Shown here piece by piece: positions 42,963-52,459 of a DNA stretch of 64,000 nt; the first letter of the stretch is position 1, and each line of letters opens with the position of its first letter. The position numbers and the translations under genes were made by a program. This DNA is from Strigamia acuminata (Eukaryota; Arthropoda; Chilopoda; Geophilomorpha; Linotaeniidae): NCBI GenBank assembly GCA_949358305.1, contig OX442314.1:15183060-15247059 (forward strand), in the 5' to 3' direction. The notes beneath the pieces were generated by a model. It worked only from the letters and a program-made list of their open reading frames with translations, made no database searches and was not told the DNA's origin.

Positions 42963-43483
42963 TGCATCTCACGATAAGTTTACCATCAAAATCTAAACAA
43001 TTCGATACACGAATCCCCAATAGCGGTGCGCAGGGTTTGTGATTGCATAATAAACATTACCCAATTTGTTACACGTGGATAAACACAACCAAGGCCTTTC
43101 TTTTATACTCCTTCCAGTTTGGGTTTATTTTTATATCTAGACTATGTTTTTGGCCAATTTTCAATGCGAAAATAACAGCAAGAACGCCATCCGTGATCAG
43201 TGGTAAACAAGCAACATAAACATCCGCGCAAATTTCAAATTTCACGTTAAACTCCATAAGTTCCATTGTTAAAGAAGTGAAAAATTTGTCAGTACAGGAA
43301 CACATCTAAAATATCGTGCTTGGAAAATACCATATTACAAAAAAAATTAAAAAAGAGTGTGCGCTTAAAACCAACGATGTGCGTAACCACAAAATGAAGA
43401 ATGCGATCATTATATTAATGGGTCCCGCAAACCTGTCCGGACTACACAGCTGTAAAACAAAACCAAACATACCAAAAGAAAAT

Positions 43484-43745
43484 ATCGTATAAGGAAGTCG
43501 CCCTCGAATTGTAGCCGCCCTCGAATAGTAGCCGCGGCTGAGACATCAATAATACCGTATCTTTGCAAAAGTACGGTATTGTTTTCGTATTTAACCTCAC
43601 GAACGATGAACGTATGCTTCGTTCGTGACGTTCAGACTTCGTTTGTTACATTAAACAAATGTAACAAACGAAAAACCGAAATTGTAATTGCTGACAAAAA
43701 TGGCAGTTTTGAATAAGAGCCGCGGCTCTTAATCGGTAAAATACG
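43484..43745. mobile_element. About 260-bp insertion absent from the paralogous block
   Basis: The flanks match 46938-47030, but that block lacks this segment, so it is an insertion. It contains AGCCGCGGCT palindromic motifs near both ends and short CGTA-rich termini. No coding capacity or clear target duplication was seen. Confidence 0.5.
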
Positions 43746-43769
43746 GTAATTTAAAAAAAATAAATAAAA

Positions 43770-43870
43770 AAAACAACACAAATTCAATCCAGTGCGACCT
43801 TATCAGAGCAGCACAAACATCATCTTCTGCTCTGATATGATGGCACTGGATTGAATTTGTGTTGTTTTTT
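43770..43870. repeat. Hairpin repeat, copy 1
   Basis: Arms AACAACACAAATTCAATCCA and its inverse flank inner arms ATCAGAGCAG and CTGCTCTGAT. A degenerate second copy is at 47023-47120. Confidence 0.6.
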
Positions 43871-44308
43871 TAATTATGTTTGTTTGGTATTAGTTTTCTT
43901 TTGTTTTATAATAAAATTAATCACAAATGATACGGAATATTACGTTTTCATTTGGTTCATTTTGTGCTTGCTTCCTTCATTTTGTTTGTTTTCAGGGACA
44001 AATCTTGGGCTTCCTACTTTGTCCACCATTATCAGTTTTGATATCGCAATAAAATAGGTATGTATTAATTGTTACAATGGTTATAACCTCTTGCATTGTA
44101 AGTTGCCAGGAGAATCCCTGGCAACCTCTTTTCTTTGTTACACAAATAAAGTCAGTCGACTCTTGAAATTAGACAAGCAAAGTCTCTTTGATTGCTACTC
44201 CTCATTTTACAATCCCGACCCTAGTTAGGGCTGAGTTTTTAGAACATAGAGTCCAATTGAACATCATGACTACAGACTTTACACTTCCCTACATGAATGC
44301 CCGGATGT

Positions 44309-44473
44309 TCTTACATACGTAAGAATATCATTTTCCTGACGGGTTGCTATTCTTACGTACGTACGTAAGAATATATACTTTTTCAGGGGCCAATGCTGGG
44401 CTTCCTTGCATAAATGGCTGATTTTCGTACGTACGTAAGAATAGCCATACGTTATTCTTACGTAAGAATAGCC
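44309..44473. repeat. Cluster of ATTCTTACGTACGTAAGAAT-type palindromes
   Basis: Four palindromes built on TTCTTACGTA and TACGTAAGAA occur in about 165 bp. Related ones lie at about 46216, 47215-47285, 48871-48888 and 50650-50670, always in LRR-block flanks. They may be element ends or a local regulatory palindrome copied with the block. Confidence 0.5.
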
Positions 44474-44600
44474 GTCGAATTCTATTGTTAGAATGGTAAA
44501 CGTGCAGTGAACATTCAGCATACAAGACGACCGGCTTCACGTATAAAGAATTTGTTGTCAGTACATGTTATCATTCTCAACTGCGCCGTCAAATTTTAAC

Positions 44601-45958
44601 ATGCCTTACAAGAAATCACCGCCGTGCCTGGAAGAATTGTGTTTCGATTTCTTAATCATTCATTACGATGTTATAGAAGATAAATTAGTGAATCTACCTT
44701 TTATATTTATGGATGAAATCCGTGAACGTATGCGTCTGCATGAATTCAAGCATGCAGACAAACGAATTATGTCCTCAGACATTTTTCTTAATTCAAGCAC
44801 CAGATCATTAGGCGATTTCAATTCGTTAGATCTGCCCATGAAATCTTTATTTGACAGAATCGGCCAAGTTTGTGAAAAGCTCGTAGTATTAAACTTGAAT
44901 TGTAACAGAAATGAGTGTGTTTCATCCAAATCTTTAATTAAACTGGTGCAACGTTTACCAAAAATTGAACGTTTATCCTTCAAGTGGCAGACCAAATTCA
45001 CGGACGAAGTTTTAACGGCGATTACTAAAAATTGTCCTCTATTGACACATCTCAACATCGCTTATACTGATATTACCGATCGTAGTCTCTATTTGTTACC
45101 AGACGGGTGCCCGAAACTCGAATTTTTAAATGTCAGCTCGGTTGGAGGAGTGACAAGCGAGGTAGGTATTTTTATTCTAAACCACCTGCCACTTTTAAAA
45201 AAATTTATGTATGAATTCTGGGGCGAATTAATTGTTTCGATAAAAGAAAAATTTAATTCAAACGAGATATTGCCTATTTATTTGATCAACGAATTATGGG
45301 AAGCGACATTATTAATATCCTCCGAAGATTTCAATATTCTGCCAACTATTTTCCCCAATTTGCGCACAATATGTATTGACAATCCTGAATTTTCAGGTCT
45401 GGAATTTAATATTGCCTTAAAGTCGGCCCAACGATTGTCAACTCTACTTCTATATAAGGTTACATTTCTTGATCTAGGGCTTGTGGATCGCCACTGTCCA
45501 AGGTTGGAGGGTTTATCATTAAACAAGTGTTCCATTGTAAACGTACCCGGCAATACTGTTTCGTTTAAGAGTCTAAGTGCACTACAAGTAGTTGAAACTG
45601 AAATCACTAAATTACAATTGGAAATGCTTTTAATGCAATGCATTAATTTAGAACATTTAGCATTTGTCAAATGTGCCGTCGTCTCTGACAAATTATGTTC
45701 GCAACTTATCGCAGTCAAGGCGAATGGATATTAATTTCGAAGTGCCGGTCAATTAGTTTCGGGTGTATTAAAAAATTGTTAGAAATCGAAAGTCCGTTGA
45801 AAATGTTGATGTGCGATACATTTGATGCTTCTGATGGTACAATTCAAGCGTACATTCGAAGGAAAAACTTGGATTTGCAGTTTTTGAATTCAGTTGGGAT
45901 AAAATTGTATTATAAAAAAGAAAGACGTTTTGGTATCCACGATTTCATAATTTGATGA
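44601..45958 (+). pseudogene. Intronless LRR protein copy A, frameshifted
   Basis: It is near-identical to the intact copy at 49014. The reading runs from MPYKKSPPCLEELCFDF to a stop at 45734. Relative to copy B, 14 bp are missing just after the codons for LIAVKA, which shifts the frame and loses the last 70 or so residues; the remaining 3' sequence is still present to 45955. An upstream in-frame ATG at 44565 has no equivalent in copy B, so 44601 is preferred. Differences from B cluster in the first 480 bp. It may still encode a truncated LRR protein of about 377 residues. Confidence 0.8.
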
Positions 45959-46937
45959 TCTCGAGTGTTTGTGTAAATAAATATATTATCACCACTATAT
46001 GTATTATTTTTAATTACTCTGGTTTGACACAAATTGTTTTGTGTGAATGGTTTGTTTGTTTACATTTTGCAGTTATTAGGGATCCACATTTCCACTGACA
46101 AGTGAGAGTAAGGTGGGTTTTCTTTTAAATTTTCAAATTTTTCCTGCAATTTGTCCAGAAATGTCGACATTTCTTAAAAACCAATGCTGAGCATCCTTGC
46201 ATAAACGGCTGATTTTCGTACGTACGAAAAGCCACGGCGAATCCTGTTGTTAGAATAGTAAACAAAATATAAACTTAAAAGTACGGTACCTGTCTGTAGT
46301 ACTAATGCATTTTTTTCAGTGTCGGTCCTTGCTAACCTGCAGCTTTTCTGATCAACTCCAATCGCTGCGTGATCGTCTAATTGCCGGGTTGAGTTGTCAA
46401 CATTCAGCAAACCATCATCAGTCAGTCTGAAATGACGTTCGCTGAGGCTCACCAGATGGAGCTCGCCGCACGTGCAGTCTCCGACATCTATGCAAACTCG
46501 ACCACGGTTGCTCCAGCGCAAAAAATCACTACCACAAACGCCATTTGGGTAGTTTCTACAATACCCAGTGCCTGTTTCGGGACCAGCCGCGCAAACGTTC
46601 AAGTCAAGTTAAATAAAAGCTTTTAATAAAAAAAAAAACCAGAATAAAGCAAAAAATATTATATTTTAGACACCAAAACTTTGTAATACAGAATCACTAT
46701 AATAATATGTCATAAGATAAATAATCAAAATAAACAAAATGTTTGAAACAAATTAAAATTATTAACAATCACATCTGTTTTAGAAATAACAAAACTATCT
46801 TAGGTGTGACTATTGGATGATTCGACGATTTAATTTAATTTTAAAGGCTCTCTTGACACGAATCAACTTCCCATTTATTTTCCTTGTCTTAAGCGTGCCT
46901 ATTTGTCGCGGTATTTGCTGACCAGAACTGGAAACAA
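45959..46937. other. 3' flank of LRR copy A and junction with block B
   Basis: The first part duplicates 50388-50700. A stretch at about 46290-46335 matches the fuseless upstream region, then the sequence changes to a GC-richer segment with a Cys-rich exon-like ORF. A fragment of the Rab1 downstream repeat lies at about 46640-46690. Confidence 0.5.
46453..46571 (-). other. Exon-like cysteine-rich ORF
   Basis: The segment is bounded by an acceptor-like CGAAACAG and a donor CTG-GTGAGC and is open in one frame. It encodes YCRNYPNGVCGSD near its start and ends with RVCIDVGDCTCGEL. The Cys pattern C-x7-C-x13-C-x5-C-x-C looks like a small disulfide-rich secreted domain, and the end recalls defensin-type CxC closings, but the spacing does not match a family I can name. 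It has no partner exon, no signal peptide in reach and no start codon. It could be a stranded exon or chance. Confidence 0.25.
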
Positions 46938-47286
46938 TGGGTCCTGCAAACCTGTCCGGACAACACAGCTATAAAATAAAACAAAAAACATACCAAACAA
47001 AAATAATTTTAAAAAATACAAAAAAAAACAACAACACAAATTCAATCCAGTACCACCATATCAGAGCAGCACAAACATCTTCTTCTGTTCTAATATGGTG
47101 GCACTAGATTAAACTTGAATTATTTTTGTTTAGTATTACATTTCCGTTTGCTTCCTTCATTTTGTTTGTTTTCAGGAACAAATCTTGGGCTTCTCTACGT
47201 GAATGCCCAGATGTTCTTACGTACGTAAGCTTAAGAAGAAGATTTCCCTGACGGGTCGCTATTCTTACGTTCGTACATAAGAATAT
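46938..47286. repeat. Duplicated LRR 5' flank, block B
   Basis: It matches 43418-43484 and 43746-44370 in order, lacks the 260-bp insertion and some intervening sequence, and includes the second hairpin copy (47023-47120). Confidence 0.6.
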
Positions 47287-47287
47287 A

Positions 47288-48828
47288 AGGTGCGTGGAAT
47301 GACGAAAAATTTGAAAAAAATTAACTTTAAATATTTTGATTTAATTTTCCTTTTAGGATTACTAAATATACCACTCAAGTTATGTCTGATTAAATTTTTA
47401 GACTGATTTAATAATATTTATTTAAAATATCAACAATAAATGAAAAAACAGGTGTCCAAAAAGTCTGTGGAATTTAACAATTAACAAATTTTTTTAACAA
47501 TAAATTTGAAATATTTTATGTTTATTGACCAATTATTTTTCCACTATGTGTTATTACTTCAAAAACACGATTTTCCATAAATACAATTAATTTTTCCATA
47601 GTTTTAGAAGATATGTTCCCCAGTATCCGTCAATCACAGTTTTTAATTCATCAATGGTGGAAGATTGTCTGTTATTGGCATAAACTTGTCTGGTCATTAT
47701 TCTCCATAGATTTTCTATGGGTTTTAGTAAGGATTTCAGATGCATTATTTTTTCTGAAAACGATGCTCTCATTGAATTTTAATTGTGAATAGTGGCATTA
47801 TCCTGCTGAAATATCCATGAGGTGTCTCCAAATTCGTTGCTTAACAGGAAGCAAAAACTCATGAAGTGTTTCCTGATTCAGAAATCAGAAATTTTCTGTT
47901 TTCTGTCGGCCACTAATGAATGCTACATAAGTTCTTCCCATGAAGGCAAAAGCTCCCCATACCATTACTGACCATCCGCCCTGTTGGGTTCTGAAAAAGG
48001 AGTGGTTCCTTTCAAATTTCATGCCAATAGTAAGCCAAACCATCAGGACTATCAAGCTTCAACTTCTTCTCATCACTAAAATCACTGTGCACCACTCATT
48101 GTGCCAGGTCATCTGAACCCTTGTCCACTATAATTTGGCTTGAGTAGGTTGAGGTTTCAAAGTTGGTCGTTCGGCCATTTATTTTATAAACTATCATTGG
48201 GAAAGCTTGAAAGTGATTATGAACAGTATTTTTACTAATGTTTCCTTCAAAGACATCACAGATTTTCTGAACTGAGTGTGAACAGTGTGTTGCCAAGTGT
48301 AGAACTCTGCAATCAGCTCGATTGGTAGTTACTATTGGTCTTCCTGATTGAGGTTTACGTGGCTAGTTTTCTTTTTACTAATAATATTCCAGTTATATTT
48401 ATCAATTATCTTAGCAATTTCATGAGTAGCAAGTTTTCCAGCTTTCATTTTCCATATTTTTATCACTTCATCAGCAGTGAATTCTCTTTTGTTTGGCATT
48501 GTTGATTGAACAATTACCAAATGTTTCAAAATGCAAAAAAGCATTGTAATAAAGGTATAATAACATAAAAATACTATTTTATTGACTCTAAATATAACCT
48601 CCCTACCGTGGGAAAGAATAAACATAAATTCCACAGACTTTTTGGACACCTATTTTTTCATTTATTGTTGTAATTTTAAATATATATTATTGAATCAGTC
48701 TGAAAATTTAATCAGACATTACTTGAGTGGTATATTTAGTAATCCTAAAAGGAAAATTAAATCAAAATATTTAAAGTTAATTTTTTTCAAATTTTTCGTC
48801 ATTCCACAGACTTTTTGGACGCACCTTT
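47288..48828 (-). mobile_element. Tc1/mariner-type transposon with IR/DR ends, degenerate
   Basis: It lies between TA dinucleotides, and the block A paralogue (around 44375) provides the empty site. Long inverted ends (47288-47476 and 48625-48828) each hold an inner and an outer copy of GTCCAAAAAGTCTGTGGAAT, the IR/DR arrangement; the outer left copy has lost 13 bp. On the minus strand is a broken transposase. It starts MPNKREFTADEVIKIWK (from 48499) and has FSDEKKLKLDSPDG (first catalytic Asp), GWSVMVWGAF, QQDNATIHN (second Asp) and LKPIENLWRIM (Glu), which is DD34E-like. Frame changes and stops separate these pieces, so it is inactive. Confidence 0.9.
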
Positions 48829-49013
48829 TACTTTTTCAGGGGCCAATGCTGGGCTTCCTAGCCAAACGTTATTCTTACGTACGTAAGGCGAATTCTATTG
48901 TTAGAATAGTAAACGTGCAGCGACCGTTCAACGAACAGGACGACCAGCTTCACGTATAAAGAATTTGTTGTTAGTACAGGTAATCATTCTCAACTGTACC
49001 GTCAAATCTCAAC

Positions 49014-50387
49014 ATGCCTTACAAGAAATCACCGCCATGCCTGGAAGAATTGTGTTTCGATTTCTTAATCATTCATTACGATGTTATACAAGATAAATTA
49101 GTGAATCTACCTTTGATATTTATGGATGAAATCCGTGAACGTATGCGTCTGCATGAATTCAAGCATGCAGACAAACGAATTATGTCCTCAGACATTTTTC
49201 TTAATTCAAGCACCAGATCATTAGGCGATTTTACTTCGTTAGATCTGCCCATGGAATCTTTATTTGACAGAATCGGCCAAGTTTGTGAAAGGCTCGTAGC
49301 ATTAAACTTGAATTGTAAGAGAAATGAGTGGGTTAAAGTTTCATCCAAATCTTTAATCAAACTGGTGCAAGGTTTACCAAAAATTGAACGTTTATCCTTC
49401 AAGTGGCAGAGTAGATTCACGGACAAAGTTTTAACGGCGATTGCTAAAAATTGTCCTCTATTGACACATCTCAACATCGCTCATACTGTTATTACCGATC
49501 GTAGTCTCTATTTGTTACCAGACGGGTGCCCGAAACTCGAATTTTTAAATGTCAGCTCGGTTGGAGGAGTGACAAGCGAGGTAGGTATTTTTATTCTAAA
49601 CCACCTGCCACTTTTAAAAAAATTTATGTATGAATTCTGGGGCGAATTAATTGTTTCGATAAAAGAAAAATTTAATTCAAACGAGATATTGCCTATTTAT
49701 TTGATCAACGAATTATGGGAAGCGACATTATTAATATCCTCCGAAGATTTCAATATTCTGCCAACTATTTTCCCCAATTTGCGCACAATATGTATTGACA
49801 ATCCTGAATTTTCAGGTCTGGAATTTAATATTGCCTTAAAGTCGGCCCAACGATTGTCAACTCTACTTCTATATGAGGTTACATTTCTTGATCTAGGGCT
49901 TGTGGATCGCCACTGTCCAAGGTTGGAGGGTTTATCATTAAACAAGTGTTCCATTGTAAACGTACCCGGCAATACTGTTTCGTTTAAGAGTCTAAGTGCA
50001 CTACAAGTAGTTGAAACTGAAATCACTAAATTACAATTGGAAATGCTTTTAATGCAATGCATTAATTTAGAACATTTAGCATTTGTCAAATGTGCCGTCG
50101 TCTCTGACAAATTATGTTCGCAACTTATCGCAGTCAAGGCGCTTCGAAATGTAAAATGGATATTAATTTCGAAGTGCCGGTCAATTAGTTTCGGGTGTAT
50201 TAAAAAATTGTTAGAAATCGAAAGTCCGTTGAAAATGTTGATGTGCGATACATTTGATGCTTCTGATGGTACAATTCAAGCGTACATTCGAAGGAAAAAC
50301 TTGGATTTGCAGTTTTTGAATTCAGTTGGGATAAAATTGTATTATAAAAAAGAAAGACGTTTTGGTATCCACGATTTCATAATTTGA
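49014..50387 (+). CDS. Intronless LRR protein copy B, intact
   Basis: A single open frame of 457 codons starts MPYKKSPPCLEELCFDF. A short helical box (LPLIFMDEIRERMRL) is followed by FBXL/ZYG11-like LRRs such as LLTHLNIAHTVITDRSLYLL and CPRLEGLSLNKCSIV. Lack of introns contrasts with the related gene at 41493 and suggests either retro-origin or an ancestral single-exon type. The Tc1 element sits about 190 bp upstream of its ATG. Probably an adaptor or other protein-binding factor; no substrate can be named. Confidence 0.82.
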   Translation: MPYKKSPPCLEELCFDFLIIHYDVIQDKLVNLPLIFMDEIRERMRLHEFKHADKRIMSSDIFLNSSTRSLGDFTSLDLPMESLFDRIGQVCERLVALNLNCKRNEWVKVSSKSLIKLVQGLPKIERLSFKWQSRFTDKVLTAIAKNCPLLTHLNIAHTVITDRSLYLLPDGCPKLEFLNVSSVGGVTSEVGIFILNHLPLLKKFMYEFWGELIVSIKEKFNSNEILPIYLINELWEATLLISSEDFNILPTIFPNLRTICIDNPEFSGLEFNIALKSAQRLSTLLLYEVTFLDLGLVDRHCPRLEGLSLNKCSIVNVPGNTVSFKSLSALQVVETEITKLQLEMLLMQCINLEHLAFVKCAVVSDKLCSQLIAVKALRNVKWILISKCRSISFGCIKKLLEIESPLKMLMCDTFDASDGTIQAYIRRKNLDLQFLNSVGIKLYYKKERRFGIHDFII

Positions 50388-51568
50388 TGATCTCGAGTGT
50401 TTGTGTAAATAAATATATTATCACCACTATATGTATTATTTTTAATTACTCTGGTTTGACACAAATTGTTTTGTGTGAATGGTTTGTTTGTTTACATTTT
50501 GCAGTTATTAGGGATCCACATTTCCACTGACAAGTGAGAGAAAGACGAGTTTCCTTCCAAATTTTCAAATTTTTCCTGCAATTTGTCCAGAAATGTCGAC
50601 AGTTCTTAAAAACCAATGCTGAGCTTCCCTGCCTAAATGGCTGATTTTTGTACGTACTTAAGTACGTATGAAACGAATAGCCACGGCGAATTCTATTGTT
50701 AGAATTGTAAACAAAATATAAACATAAAAGTACCGTACCTACTTGTTGTTTAGCTGCACTAATGCATTTTTTTCAGTTTCGGTTCTTGCTTCTGACAAAA
50801 ATTGTATAAAAGTTCAATAAACATGAAATACAATTTGTGTTCAAAAACATTTTTCTCAACATACGAACTTAGAATTGGACGTGTATATGTTGTTGGCATT
50901 TTAACTAGAATATCTCGCAGACCATTCTTGCAAATTGACACACTAAATATTACAAACAAGTAAAAAACTGATGCAAGCAGATCCAATACCGTATACGTAT
51001 AAGCTTAAATAAAGAATCATACATTTATTACTTTTTTGATAATGTTATACTTTTTAGATAATTATTTATAATTGCCTAACTATAATATAAACAAATCCGA
51101 TTTGAAATATTTTTATATAAACAGAAATAAAAACATTGCCAAATCGCAAAACATAACTACAAAAGCCTATTAAAAAATCTATAAAAGTTACGACAACACT
51201 TCAGAGTCAAAAGGTATTGACTATTGACACACTTGGCCAATTTCCCAACAGCCAATAATTCGGCAAAAATTGTCATCCGGTTCAGTCAGTGACAACCTTG
51301 CTCGTCAGTCAACTTCAGTCCACACCACCAAATCATTGCCCAAGAAAACGTGTTACACTTCAGACTTTATCAAACAATAGAAAACACACTTCTGTGTCCG
51401 ATAAGCATATCTGAAAAGACAAAATGAACTTTACAACCGTGTGTTTGTTTTGATAATTGTTTTTAGATAATGAGGAAGTCGAATGTTATAAGTGACAATT
51501 TTCAGTGAATGCAACTACTTTGCAATCTCTCTTCTTTCATGGTCATGTAATTTGTAAGTAAGTCAGCC
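50388..51568. other. Duplicated flanks: LRR 3' end then fuseless 5' region
   Basis: 50388-50700 copies 45959-46270. 50740-51568 copies the region upstream of intact fuseless (38640-39682), with some deletions. No independent gene was seen. Confidence 0.75.
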
Positions 51569-52230
51569 ATGTTAGACAATTGGCTGTCGATTTGCATCTT
51601 CACACCGATTATAGTGGCATACTGGCGTGGTACCTGGCAGCTACTTGATCACAGATTAGAGGAATACATTCCTCTAATCTGTGTACTTGATCTTTACCTG
51701 TGGCCAGAATCTGAACGATGCCTCAATTCATTAACATCTTTTACCATTGGCGTGGCAACAATTACCGTCCTCTGTATTCCACAAACTCTGATCACCAAAA
51801 ACATCACGATTGCCAGACTAGGCAAAGCAACATTTTTCCTCTTATCTCGTTTTTATACTGTTCTTTTTGCATTTGTCGGAGTCAATCATTGGCGTGAAGT
51901 TTGGATCATCATGAAATGTCAAATAGGAATCGAATGGTGGTCAACTGGATTTGCAGTTGCAGTTGCTGCCATTACATTGGATTGTCTTCGCACATTGAAA
52001 ACAGTGTTAGCGTCTCCTTTTTTAGTTTGTATCGATGATGAGTTGGATTATTTCAAAGTTCCCACACTTTTCAAAACTAAAGTCAGTATTTACATTTTTT
52101 GTTTAGAAAGAGAAGATTATTACAATGAATATCTTTTTCTGTAAGGCAAACCGAATAACATGCGTTTTTATTGTGGATGTGCTTATATCTGTGGTAGTGG
52201 TCGGTTCATTTGGCACACTCTTGATTCATA
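51569..52230 (+). pseudogene. Fuseless copy B, truncated
   Basis: Exon 1 of fuseless is still open (from MLDNWLSICIF), with a 14-residue insertion after WQLLD caused by a 34-bp palindrome plus its 8-bp duplication. The splice donor AAG-GTGAGT of the parent has become AAAGTCAGT, the frame runs into former intron, and exon 2 has a deletion after GGTCGGTTCATT. Exons 3 to 5 are absent. It could at most yield a short membrane fragment. Confidence 0.8.
51650..51683. mobile_element. 34-bp palindromic insertion with 8-bp target duplication
   Basis: The arms are CACAGATTAGAGGAAT and its exact inverse, with a 2-bp centre. It is flanked by TACTTGAT (51642-51649 and 51684-51691). The parent fuseless gene at about 39750-39765 shows the uninterrupted site with a single TACTTGAT. 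Confidence 0.85.
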
Positions 52231-52236
52231 CCTGTA

Positions 52237-52253
52237 CACAGATCTAATCTGTG
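52237..52253. mobile_element. 17-bp deletion derivative of the same palindrome, 8-bp target duplication
   Basis: CACAGATCTAATCTGTG equals the first 7 and last 10 bases of the 34-bp insertion. It is flanked by TACCTGTA (52229-52236 and 52254-52261). Confidence 0.8.
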
Positions 52254-52326
52254 TACCTGTATGACAGAAACTGGATATAGAGGACTTAGTCTTCTGCCAG
52301 GTCAGCACAGGAATTGGATACAGAGG

Positions 52327-52451
52327 CAGGGCTGGAATGGGAACAAATTTATGGTCGGGAAATCTGGGTGTCCGGGCCACAATTAATGAAGTCGGGACAG
52401 GCTACAGCCGGCTGCGACAGGCCACAGCGGCCACGGGCCAGTCCAGCACTG
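52327..52451. mobile_element. 125-bp hAT-type MITE
   Basis: Ends are CAGGGCTGGAATGGG and, inverted, CAGTGCTGGACTGGC. It is flanked by exact 8-bp repeats TACAGAGG (52319-52326 and 52452-52459). It is GC-rich relative to its surroundings and has no coding capacity. Confidence 0.8.
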
Positions 52452-52459
52452 TACAGAGG

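Larger units (their letters stand above)
42963..44600. other. Intergenic, repeat-rich 5' flank of LRR copy A
   Basis: It holds a roughly 260-bp insertion (43484-43745), a hairpin (43770-43870) and TACGTA palindromes (44309-44473). Parts are repeated upstream of LRR copy B (46938-47286). Confidence 0.6.

Noticed and set aside
44663-45718. Long minus-strand ORFs antisense to LRR copies (also 49076-50137)
   Set aside because: They are shadows of the plus-strand LRR reading; no start context or family signature.
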